Assembly: GCA_022780765.1 (NCBI GenBank)
Contig: JALEUS010000032.1
Span: forward strand, 1 to 38,664
Reading direction: 5' to 3'
Length of the DNA stretch: 38,664 bases
From: Bacilli bacterium
Lineage (GTDB): Bacteria > Bacillota_I > Bacilli_A > RFN20 > CAG-288
Positions 13,069 to 22,153 of this stretch are shown in pieces. Below the pieces are notes generated by a model. It had not been told where the DNA came from. It saw only the letters and a list, made by a program, of their open reading frames with translations, and did no database searches. Each line of letters begins with the position of its first letter. The first letter of the stretch is position 1. Made by a program: the position numbers and the translations under genes.

Positions 13069-15879
13069 ATGCGATTTCGTCGATTTCTAGCTTATATTGT
13101 TATGGTGTTGACAGTTATCTGTACAATAGGTTTCAATACTTCAAGACTGTTGGATTCAAAGACCAATACGATGGAGTTTTCTAAGGGAACTCAGCTTGTC
13201 TATGAGATAACAAAAAGAGACAACACCGCTTACGATCAGAATTATTATCCGAATCTTGCCAGAGCACAGAACCTCGATTTATATGATATCGATGTACAAT
13301 CTGCTGTTATGAAGAGACTTGAGATAGCTGGCGTTAGAAATGCTGAGGTATCTTTGGTTAAAGGTGGAGATGATAACAGAGGTTATCAGCTGAGAGTGAA
13401 TTTCTCTCCTCTTTCTACTAATGAACTTAGCAATGTCAAAAACATTCTTTCCATGACCGGTTCTCTCTCTGTTGTTGTGACAGGAGATGATTACTATTTC
13501 ACAGTGGATAAAGGTGAACTTTTAAACGCATCAAGGATCGCAGATCTGATTTATGATGGTACAACACCTGTTCCTGTTTTGAATGTCGCAAACACCGATG
13601 ATTACGATAAACTTGTCGATGAGGCTAAGAAAGCTTACGACAATCATAAAAATGATACCACTACTTCTAGCGACAATGTCAGCAGTCTTATCAAGAGATC
13701 TTCTATCAAAAGAGCTGCAGAAGGAGAAGAAGAGGAGAGTGAGGAAGATAAAAAAGGACGGGGAACAGTCTATCTTTGGTACAACAAGACTGTCAATGAC
13801 ACTTTTGATTTAGCTTTCGGAAAGAACAGCAAATATAAGGTTCAGGAGGTGAATGACAAAGTTCTTCTTCCTCTTTACACTACCGATTATGATTCGACAA
13901 CCAAGCAGTGGAAGATCACCAAAGATAAAGATGGAAATGACTTCAATGTCTCTACTGCACGCGCTTTTGTTAACATGTTAAACTGCCCTGATTACGGTTT
14001 TGATATCCGTTATCTTTATTCAAATTCTATGACTGTGCCTTTTGGAAAGAACTCCAATACTACAGCTATCATTGCAATACCTGTAGCTATAGGTATCGTC
14101 AGTCTCATACTGATATTGCTCTACGGCTTTGCCGGATTCAACGCTTCTTTGTCTCTGTTTTTGACAGCTTTCTTATCGATGGTTTTGTTTGTGACTTTGG
14201 GATTTGAGTTCTCTATCGCTGGAATCATCGGCTTTGTTGTCATCTTGGCTTTGTCTGTCTTCATGTCTGTATCATATATATCCAGAACAAGACTTGAGCT
14301 TAAGAAAGGAAGAAGAATAGAGAAAGCCAACAAGGAAGGATTCAGAAAATCGGTCATCTTATCTCTTGACGTGACAGCAGTCACCTTCTTTGGCTCCATC
14401 TTCTCTTTTATCTTAGCCAAAGGAATGTATCAGACATTTTTCGGAATGTTGATTGTAGGCTCTCTTGTAGCTTTCTTGATCACCGTGTTTTTAAACTATG
14501 GCTTAAATTACTTTTTGTGCAAGGGTGTCTCAATTTCTAAGATGCCTTATTTCTCCTGGCCATTTTTATCTCTGATTGAGAAAAAGAAAAAAGAAGTCAA
14601 TCTTGATTTAGCCACATGCAACAAGAAGAGATTCACTTTGAAGACTCTGCTTGTCACTGGTTTCTTACCTCTTGTCTTATTAGCTGTCGTCTTACCTAGC
14701 GCATATGCTATAAAAGGTGATGGTCATCTGTTTAACAACAGCGACGATTTTAAATCGACTTACGTTTTGAATATCGATTTCAGAATGAACACTGAGAAGT
14801 ATGAGAAACTTGAGACTGACAGAGACTATATTCAGTACATAAAAGATTTAGGAAAGAGCTCTGAGTTTGGAAAGTTCTTAGCCTTGGAGTATGGTGAAGA
14901 AGCTGGTGAGGAATACAAAGATCTTCCTGTCTTCTACTTCTCCTCTGACGACCTTTACACCAATATTTTAGAGAAGAACGATGAGAAGAATCTCAAGTAC
15001 TATGTGAAATCCTTCTCTCTGAAAGTTGATAGAGATCTCTCAAAGGTGGTTGTCTTCTCAGATGGAATGACTGTAACTGATTCCATATCTCTGGCAATGG
15101 TAAAACAGAACATCACCTCTAATGATGTTGAGATCTGTCCTGGTTTAGATAAAAACTATGTCAGTGAAGATTTCTTGGTCGGCTGCTTTGTAAATCAACC
15201 GCTTGTGATCACCTATTACACTGGAAATCTCATTTTGATGTTCTTCTTATTCTCAATCTTTGCTTCTATTTATACTCTGATAAGATTTGGTCTTTCAACT
15301 TTCATCACACATGTAACATCAGGAACTTTGCTCTCTGCAAGTGTCATATCTCTTTTAGCTCTCTTCCAGATTCCCTACAACGGATTTACCGGTTTTGCTG
15401 TCTTATCAGCTATTGTAATATTCAATGTTTTAATTGTCTCAATTTTTGGAAAGAACAGGGCTCACATCAAAGAGAAAGGACTTAAAGGAATTGCAAGCAG
15501 AGATGATAAAGCATGTACGATCAACACTATCTTTAAAGAGAGCTTACCTTCAAATATCGCACTTCTTCTCTCCTCTGTTATGTTGCTCATATCGATTCTT
15601 CCTATCTACACTTCTACTTTGATGTCTCCATTTTCTATCTATCTCATCTCGATAGTGCCGATGGTTGTAGTATCTGTTCTTTTCTCTCTTCCACTATTCT
15701 ACATCCTTTCAACTCACATATCTTACTCTTACATAAAGAACAAATATATCGAGTTTAGAGACAGACATAAGAAGAACAAAGAAGAAAAAGCAATCAAGTT
15801 ACAAAAAGAGATCAAGTACGTCGATGAGGATGAGAATCATGAGACCATCATTCCCGGCATGAACGATTTCAGATTCTGA
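13069..15879 (+). CDS. secDF: Fused protein-export membrane protein SecDF
   Basis: Two SecD/SecF-like halves each with a large extracytoplasmic region and several TM helices; ATG at 13069 follows SD GGGAGGTGG. Confidence 0.8.
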   Translation: MRFRRFLAYIVMVLTVICTIGFNTSRLLDSKTNTMEFSKGTQLVYEITKRDNTAYDQNYYPNLARAQNLDLYDIDVQSAVMKRLEIAGVRNAEVSLVKGGDDNRGYQLRVNFSPLSTNELSNVKNILSMTGSLSVVVTGDDYYFTVDKGELLNASRIADLIYDGTTPVPVLNVANTDDYDKLVDEAKKAYDNHKNDTTTSSDNVSSLIKRSSIKRAAEGEEEESEEDKKGRGTVYLWYNKTVNDTFDLAFGKNSKYKVQEVNDKVLLPLYTTDYDSTTKQWKITKDKDGNDFNVSTARAFVNMLNCPDYGFDIRYLYSNSMTVPFGKNSNTTAIIAIPVAIGIVSLILILLYGFAGFNASLSLFLTAFLSMVLFVTLGFEFSIAGIIGFVVILALSVFMSVSYISRTRLELKKGRRIEKANKEGFRKSVILSLDVTAVTFFGSIFSFILAKGMYQTFFGMLIVGSLVAFLITVFLNYGLNYFLCKGVSISKMPYFSWPFLSLIEKKKKEVNLDLATCNKKRFTLKTLLVTGFLPLVLLAVVLPSAYAIKGDGHLFNNSDDFKSTYVLNIDFRMNTEKYEKLETDRDYIQYIKDLGKSSEFGKFLALEYGEEAGEEYKDLPVFYFSSDDLYTNILEKNDEKNLKYYVKSFSLKVDRDLSKVVVFSDGMTVTDSISLAMVKQNITSNDVEICPGLDKNYVSEDFLVGCFVNQPLVITYYTGNLILMFFLFSIFASIYTLIRFGLSTFITHVTSGTLLSASVISLLALFQIPYNGFTGFAVLSAIVIFNVLIVSIFGKNRAHIKEKGLKGIASRDDKACTINTIFKESLPSNIALLLSSVMLLISILPIYTSTLMSPFSIYLISIVPMVVVSVLFSLPLFYILSTHISYSYIKNKYIEFRDRHKKNKEEKAIKLQKEIKYVDEDENHETIIPGMNDFRF

Positions 15880-15881
15880 TC

Positions 15882-17420
15882 ATGTCAGATTTTCTCTTTT
15901 CACTTCTCTCTTACTATCAGATATCCCTAAAACAATTAGAGATCAGAAAAAAGCAGAAGGATTATAAGGACTTAAAAACTCCTTATAATCTTCCTGATTT
16001 TTTAAATGTTGTAGATAGGATTATAAGAGCTCAAAGAGAGAAGGAGAAAGTTGTCATTTACGGAGATTACGATTTTGATGGTCTATCATCAACTGCTATC
16101 ATGAAAAGATGTCTTGACTATCTGAATGTGAAGTCAGGTTTTTATATTCCAAGCAGGTATAAAGAAGGCTACGGTTTAAATAAAAGTAGGATCGATGATT
16201 TCAAAAAGAAAGACTACAATCTCATAATTGCTGTTGATAATGGTATCAGTTTAAAAGAGGAGATAGAGTATGCTAACTCACTGAATATGGATGTCATAGT
16301 CATCGATCATCACCTATCATCTTCTAGGATTGAAGGAAACTTTTTTCATCAGATATACAGTGATTTTCTTTCATACAACTGCTCAGCTGCTTCCTTAGCA
16401 TTCTTCATCTCATCATATATAAGAGGTGATTTTGATGACTACGATGCCCTTTTAGCAGGTCTTGCTGTATTTTCTGATGTGATGCCTCTTGTGGGGAACA
16501 ATCTTGTTTTAGCTAATATTGCAAAAGAGAACATCAATAGTGACTGCGGGAGAAATCTTAAACTTCTCTTCTCTTCTTCTTACTACGATTTTGATTCTCT
16601 ATCTTTTAATATAATTCCAGTCATCAACTCTGTCGGAAGAGTAAAAGAGGATGTCATCTCAAACAACAACGCATGTCGTTTTCTCATAGATGATTCAGAT
16701 AGTGAAAAGAACAAAAAGTACGCTTCCTTTCTCCTCTCTTGCAATGAGAAGAAGAAAGAGATGATCAGAAACTTCCAGGTGATAGATGAGCTTGAGAATG
16801 AATATGTTGATGTTATCATCTCCTCATCCTTGACTGGATTAAACGGATTATATGCTAATCAACTGTGCTCGAAGAAAGATAAATGCACAGCCGTCTTCTC
16901 AAAGAAAGAGGATGATAATTCTCTTTTTGTAGGTTCTCTACGTGCTGTAAATCCTATCTCTTTAGAGGACTTTATCTACAATCCTAAAAAGTATTTTATC
17001 TCTTCTGGTGGACATAAAAATGCGATGGGGTTGACTATTGAAAAAAAGGATTTCTTCCAGTTTGCAAGCGATTATTCTCTCCTTGTATCAAGATTTGAAA
17101 GAGAGGAGAAAAAGTGTATTGAGATAACCCTTGATGATCTCACTTTAAAGAATCTTGATATCTTAAAGGATTTTGAACCTTTCTCTGAAGGATTCCCTAG
17201 ACCTCTTTTTAAAGTCAGCGTCTTAGGAAAAAACATAAAAAAATACTCCGAGAAATACTCTTTAGCAATGAGTTTAAATCATGAAGGAAAGGTCTCCTTC
17301 TTCGGAGATATAAAAGATATAGAAAGTGATGAGATATATAATTTCTACGGCGAAGGCAAAGAAGAGTTCTATAGCGGCAGACGTTATTTTGTCATCTCTT
17401 CGCGCAGTTATATAATTTAA
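15882..17420 (+). CDS. recJ: DHH/DHHA1 ssDNA exonuclease RecJ
   Basis: VVIYGDYDFDGLSSTAIM, IIAVDNGIS, VIVIDHHLSS, SGGHKNAMGLTI. Confidence 0.85.
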   Translation: MSDFLFSLLSYYQISLKQLEIRKKQKDYKDLKTPYNLPDFLNVVDRIIRAQREKEKVVIYGDYDFDGLSSTAIMKRCLDYLNVKSGFYIPSRYKEGYGLNKSRIDDFKKKDYNLIIAVDNGISLKEEIEYANSLNMDVIVIDHHLSSSRIEGNFFHQIYSDFLSYNCSAASLAFFISSYIRGDFDDYDALLAGLAVFSDVMPLVGNNLVLANIAKENINSDCGRNLKLLFSSSYYDFDSLSFNIIPVINSVGRVKEDVISNNNACRFLIDDSDSEKNKKYASFLLSCNEKKKEMIRNFQVIDELENEYVDVIISSSLTGLNGLYANQLCSKKDKCTAVFSKKEDDNSLFVGSLRAVNPISLEDFIYNPKKYFISSGGHKNAMGLTIEKKDFFQFASDYSLLVSRFEREEKKCIEITLDDLTLKNLDILKDFEPFSEGFPRPLFKVSVLGKNIKKYSEKYSLAMSLNHEGKVSFFGDIKDIESDEIYNFYGEGKEEFYSGRRYFVISSRSYII

Positions 17421-17427
17421 ATTATAC

Positions 17428-17455
17428 TTGAAAAAATACTCTTTCTTTTTAAAAT
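17428..17455 (+). promoter_or_regulatory. Candidate promoter
   Basis: TTGAAA (17428-17433), 16-nt spacer, TAAAAT (17450-17455); same CTTGAAAAAA context as the rplU and ruvA promoters. Confidence 0.5.
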
Positions 17456-17483
17456 TATTAATACAAAAAAATGGAGGGACGAT

Positions 17484-17801
17484 ATGTCTTATAATTCGAA
17501 AGAGAAACTCCTCTCTTTATTGAAAGAGAATAATTTTGATTGCAATTTCGTTTCTTTTCACGTTCTGACTTTGAATCTTTTTTATCCTGTTCACGGCTTG
17601 ATCATCGATTTAAAAAAGCTCAATTACTTTAAAGATGGCTACGCTTTAGCAATCTACAGCAAAGATCAAGACGATGAGAGATTTCTTTTTATCGATGACA
17701 TTTATAACGATTTAAATGAAGCTTTAAAGAGATTGACTCACTACGTCAACTACTTCCCTCTTTATGGAAAATCGAAGGTTTACGACACCAGCAAGATCTG
17801 A
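17484..17801 (+). CDS. Hypothetical protein, 105 aa
   Basis: Strong SD (GGAGGG) and intact ORF; family not recognised. Confidence 0.7.
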   Translation: MSYNSKEKLLSLLKENNFDCNFVSFHVLTLNLFYPVHGLIIDLKKLNYFKDGYALAIYSKDQDDERFLFIDDIYNDLNEALKRLTHYVNYFPLYGKSKVYDTSKI

Positions 17802-17857
17802 TTGAGATAAGCTTTTACTCTTTATAAATAGCACTCTTTGATATACAATAATAATGT

Positions 17858-18853
17858 ATGAATGAAGAGAATAGCGACCTTTTGCGTGAAAAATATTCGG
17901 ATACTTTTAAAGAGTATCAAAGGGGAAGAGTAATCAGAAAGATATATAAAATATCTCTTATTTTCTTGATAATAGTATATTTTTCTTTGGTCATATCCTA
18001 TTTTTCTGTTCCTTCATTCAAATTGAAAGGGATATCATACTCTGGACTAAAGTTCTTCACCAAGGAAGATATCATATCTCTTCTTGAGGAGGATAGTAAC
18101 AGATCTCTTCTCTTCTTTAAAGACGAAGGGAAAAGAGAGCTCATCTTAAAGAATTCCAATCATACCATCCTAGATAAGAATCTGCATGTAGAAAGTGATT
18201 CTTTCAACGGTTTTATCTCCGTGACTGAGGATGTGCCTGTCGCATTTATCGATGACAGATTATATTTTTCTTCAGGTAGAGATTATCAGCTATATTCAGA
18301 AAATCTCTCCTCCTGTAAAATCAGTGATGAATCGAAGAAGAGGATTTTAAACTCCTTTTCTTCTTTTATAACCGGTGAAAAGAAACTTCCTGTCCTTCAT
18401 CTTTCAAAAGATGTAAATACCAACGATAAAGAGAACATTAAAAAAGCTCTCATGTACCTTAAAGGTATCGATATCGATGTGCTTTCATCTTATATATCTG
18501 ATATTGATTATCCTAATTCTGATATTGATTATCCTAATTCAAGTCAAGATCCTTGTTTCTATTCTTTGATGAATATCTACATACCGAAGAGCAAGAACAG
18601 CAGCAAGTACGATGTTATCATCAAAAATGTCAGAGCAGACTGTTTAAGCCTTCTTCTCTCTTCATCTTTTTCTTATCTTCTCTCAAACATCAATTTTTAT
18701 ATCGATAACAACAGTGAGAAGATAGTTTATCAAAAGTACAGCTTTGCTGATTCTTCTTTATCAGCCGATGCTTTCACTATGGTGTTTCACTACAATGAAA
18801 ACACTTCAACTATGAAAGTCGATGCTCTTTTAAAAGAGGTGAACAATGAATAA
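17858..18853 (+). CDS. divIB: FtsQ/DivIB-like cell division protein
   Basis: N-terminal TM then POTRA-like FKLKGISYSGLKFFTKEDIISLL; directly upstream of ftsA-like and ftsZ. Confidence 0.65.
   Translation: MNEENSDLLREKYSDTFKEYQRGRVIRKIYKISLIFLIIVYFSLVISYFSVPSFKLKGISYSGLKFFTKEDIISLLEEDSNRSLLFFKDEGKRELILKNSNHTILDKNLHVESDSFNGFISVTEDVPVAFIDDRLYFSSGRDYQLYSENLSSCKISDESKKRILNSFSSFITGEKKLPVLHLSKDVNTNDKENIKKALMYLKGIDIDVLSSYISDIDYPNSDIDYPNSSQDPCFYSLMNIYIPKSKNSSKYDVIIKNVRADCLSLLLSSSFSYLLSNINFYIDNNSEKIVYQKYSFADSSLSADAFTMVFHYNENTSTMKVDALLKEVNNE
18497..18538 (+). repeat. Perfect 21-bp tandem duplication inside divIB
   Basis: TCTGATATTGATTATCCTAAT x2, encoding SDIDYPN-SDIDYPN in frame. Confidence 0.95.
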
Positions 18854-19970
18854 TCTTATTTCTGTGATCGAATTTAAAAAAAGTCAGGTGAAAATACTGA
18901 TAGGATATCGTCTTTTGAAGAAAATTTATGTCGTCTATTCAGATAAGTCTGAAGAGTATCCTGTCACCACTAATCCTACTATCGAAAAAGAGCGTATCTT
19001 CTCATATCTCTCCTCCAAGATTTATGAGATAAAAAATAAGTACGGAGAGGATATATTTTCTTCATTGATCGTGCTTTTCCCTAACGATGGTTTTTCAACT
19101 GTGAAAGTCACCGGATCTGTAAACACCTTCGACCCATCTCTTCTGATAGTAAAAAGCGATTATAAAAACTGTGTTATCGATGCCAATAAAAAAGTGGATG
19201 TCAAAGATAAGGTGGTCTTATATGATGATCCATACGTGTTTTTTGATGATAACAATCGTGAGTTTACTTCTTTTCCTCTGGGTCAGCGCTCTGATAAGCT
19301 CACTTTTAAAGGCGATGCACAGCTGATGGATGAAAGAAGATTCAACTTCTACACCTCTATATTAGAAGAGCTCTCTTTATCTGCTAAACTCACTCTCTTC
19401 TCATCTTTCGCTGGCCACTGTTTTATCAGAAATCAAAGCTGCATCAATCTTGAGATAAATGATTTTCAAAGCGATATATCTTTGATAAGAGATTCACATC
19501 TCATCTCTTCTTCATCTCTTCCTATCGGCTCTAAGTACGCTATAAGCGAGGGGAAAAGGTTGCTTAAAGGCGACTTCTCTCTTTTTGATAAGTACGCCTT
19601 ACAGCACGGTTTTTTATCTGACGTCATCTATGATTACAAAGATAAGACCTCTCACAGTATCAGAGAGTACAACCAAGCTTTGAAAGATGGTTTTTCTCTG
19701 TATCTGGAGAAGATATATTCTGAGATAGAGAAGATGTGCTCTGATTCATCTGTTTCAGTTTTCCTCTACGGTGATATAAGCAAGATGACAGCTGTCGATA
19801 CTTTCTTTAAAAACATGTTGAAAAGACCTGTCTTCTGCTTTGAAAGCAAGGTGATAGGAGCTAGGGGAGGAGATTTTATCAACTGTATCGGTGCCATCAA
19901 TATCTCATCTTATCCCTACATCTCCTTAAGCGAGAAAAAAGCTTTAAACAAATATCAGTTAAGGGGGTAG
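18846..19970 (+). CDS. ftsA: Highly divergent FtsA-like protein
   Basis: Position between divIB and ftsZ; weak actin-fold alignment (CINLEINDFQSDISLIRDSHLISSSSLPIGSKYAI; VFLYGDISKMTAVDTFFKNML). Confidence 0.55.
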   Translation: MNNLISVIEFKKSQVKILIGYRLLKKIYVVYSDKSEEYPVTTNPTIEKERIFSYLSSKIYEIKNKYGEDIFSSLIVLFPNDGFSTVKVTGSVNTFDPSLLIVKSDYKNCVIDANKKVDVKDKVVLYDDPYVFFDDNNREFTSFPLGQRSDKLTFKGDAQLMDERRFNFYTSILEELSLSAKLTLFSSFAGHCFIRNQSCINLEINDFQSDISLIRDSHLISSSSLPIGSKYAISEGKRLLKGDFSLFDKYALQHGFLSDVIYDYKDKTSHSIREYNQALKDGFSLYLEKIYSEIEKMCSDSSVSVFLYGDISKMTAVDTFFKNMLKRPVFCFESKVIGARGGDFINCIGAINISSYPYISLSEKKALNKYQLRG

Positions 19971-19973
19971 ATC

Positions 19974-21092
19974 ATGGTCGATACTGATAAGATGATATAT
20001 GAAGAGGATGATGATTCCCTTTTAGCCAGTGCCAAGATAAAAGTATTTGGGGTAGGCGGCGGTGGAAGCAACGCTGTAAACAGGATGCTTGTTAAAAAGA
20101 GTGAGAAAGTCGAGTACTGGGTAATGAACACCGACTGTCAAGCTCTAGCTCAATCCCGATGTTTAAATAAGTTGGTTTTAGGAAGAAGTCTTACCAAAGG
20201 ATTAGGAGCAGGAGGCAATCCTGAAAGAGGTAAGGAGGCAGCTGTCGCTTCTCTTTCTGCTATAAAGAACATAGTTTCAGGTGCAGACATGGTCTTTATC
20301 GCCTGCGGAGAAGGTGGAGGAACTGGAACAGGGGCTGCTCCTATCATCGCACAGGTGAGCAAGGAAAGCGGGGCATTAGTCGTTGGAGTTGTCACTCGTC
20401 CTTTCTCTTTTGAAGGAGCTAGAAGAAGAGATAATGCAAACAGAGGAATAGCTGAATTAAAAAAACAGGTCGACTCTCTGATAGTCGTTTCAAATGACAA
20501 ACTTGTTTTCAACAATGGCAAGCTTCCGATAACCGAGGCTTTCAGCGAATCTGATAAGATATTAGCTGACTCTGTAAAGACAGTCAGCGATCTCATCTTG
20601 GTTCAAGGTCTCATCAATCTAGACTTTGCTGATGTTAAGAGCACCTTAGAAAACAAGGGTCTTGCTCTGATCGGTTTTGGCTTTGGAAGCGGTGAGAAAA
20701 AAGGAATCCAAGCTGCTCAAGACGCACTGAAGTCTCCTCTTTTAGAAGCTTCCATAACCGGTTCTAAATCGATGATAATCAATGCTGTCGTCTCAAAAGA
20801 CACTTCCTTAGATGATGTTCGTTTTGCAATTGATTACATCACCGAGAAAGCGACTGGACATAAAAACGGCTGCCCTGATGTTTCAATCATCTTCGGAGTG
20901 CAGGTAGATAATACATTCAAAGACAAGATGAAGATATGTATAATAGCGACGGAGTTTCAAAGATGCGGAATCTCAGATGAGTTCATCTTGAATGAGAACA
21001 ACAATGACAGAAGAATATCGGAGACTGAAAAGGAGATAGAGAGAATGAAGAAGCTCTCCGTTGAACCCGATTATCTTAAAGGAGGCAAATGA
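19974..21092 (+). CDS. ftsZ: Cell division protein FtsZ
   Basis: KVFGVGGGGSNAVNRM, MNTDCQALAQS, GEGGGTGTGAAPIIA, VTRPFSFEGARR. Confidence 0.97.
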   Translation: MVDTDKMIYEEDDDSLLASAKIKVFGVGGGGSNAVNRMLVKKSEKVEYWVMNTDCQALAQSRCLNKLVLGRSLTKGLGAGGNPERGKEAAVASLSAIKNIVSGADMVFIACGEGGGTGTGAAPIIAQVSKESGALVVGVVTRPFSFEGARRRDNANRGIAELKKQVDSLIVVSNDKLVFNNGKLPITEAFSESDKILADSVKTVSDLILVQGLINLDFADVKSTLENKGLALIGFGFGSGEKKGIQAAQDALKSPLLEASITGSKSMIINAVVSKDTSLDDVRFAIDYITEKATGHKNGCPDVSIIFGVQVDNTFKDKMKICIIATEFQRCGISDEFILNENNNDRRISETEKEIERMKKLSVEPDYLKGGK

Positions 21093-22138
21093 TGAGTATT
21101 GAAGAATTAAAAAAGAGTGTTGAAGAGATAATTGAAGAGGCTAATAAACAGTATTCAAACATAGATGATGAGATCTCTTTAAACGAATTTAAAAACAATT
21201 TCCTTGGTAAGAAATCTTCTCTCACCTCTTTTTTCAGCATGATGAAGGATGTAAAAAGCGAAGATAAAAAAGCTTTCGGTGAGATAGTTATCAAGCTTAA
21301 GAGCGTATTAAATGAACTGTATGAGAAAAAGAGAAATGAGATCAATGAGAAGAAGATAGATCAGAGGATGAAAGAGGAGAAAGTCGATATCTCTCTTCCT
21401 GGAAGAGAGGAGAAGATAGGAAGCAAGCATCCTATAAAAGCGGTCATCGACGATATTGTCTCTTTTATGATGTCTTTAGGATTCTCGTTAAAAGAGGGTC
21501 CTGAGGTTGAGACAGAAGTGAACAATTTTGAGCTTGTGAACATTCCTTTAGATCATCCTGCAAGAGATATGCAAGACTCCTTTTCTATCGATGACAATCT
21601 GGTGTTAAGAAGCCACACCTCCTGCATTCAAGCCAGGGTCATGAAGGAGATGAGAGGTGATTATCCTGTGAAGATCATCTGTCCTGGAAAAGTTTACAGA
21701 AGAGATTCAGATGCGACACACTCCCATGAGTTCTTTCAGATAGAGGGCCTTGTCATCGGTGAGAAAGTGAACATGTCTCATCTTCTACAGACATTGACCC
21801 TTCTTTTAAAACACATCTTCGGTGAGAAAAGACAGGTGAGGTTTAGACCCTCTTATTTCCCGTTTACCGAGCCATCAATAGAGGTTGATATCTCCTGTGC
21901 TGAGTGTAACGGAAAAGGGTGTCATCTGTGTAAAAACACCGGTTTTATCGAGGTTTTGGGTGCCGGTATGGTCCATCCTAACGTCCTTCGCTTAAATGGT
22001 TACGATGACAAGAAGGTTCAGGGTTTCGCTTTCGGTATCGGTGTGGACAGAATAGCGATGCTCAAATATAAGATAGATGATATCAAAAACTTTTACTCGG
22101 GTGATATCAACTTCTTAAGACAGTTTTCTAAAGAGTAA
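21089..22138 (+). CDS. pheS: Phenylalanyl-tRNA synthetase alpha subunit
   Basis: LRSHTSCIQARVM, VYRRDSDATHSHEFFQIEGL, FRPSYFPFTEPSIEVDI, GFAFGIGVDRIAMLKY. Confidence 0.96.
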   Translation: MMSIEELKKSVEEIIEEANKQYSNIDDEISLNEFKNNFLGKKSSLTSFFSMMKDVKSEDKKAFGEIVIKLKSVLNELYEKKRNEINEKKIDQRMKEEKVDISLPGREEKIGSKHPIKAVIDDIVSFMMSLGFSLKEGPEVETEVNNFELVNIPLDHPARDMQDSFSIDDNLVLRSHTSCIQARVMKEMRGDYPVKIICPGKVYRRDSDATHSHEFFQIEGLVIGEKVNMSHLLQTLTLLLKHIFGEKRQVRFRPSYFPFTEPSIEVDISCAECNGKGCHLCKNTGFIEVLGAGMVHPNVLRLNGYDDKKVQGFAFGIGVDRIAMLKYKIDDIKNFYSGDINFLRQFSKE

Positions 22139-22153
22139 ACAGGAGGTGAAGAA

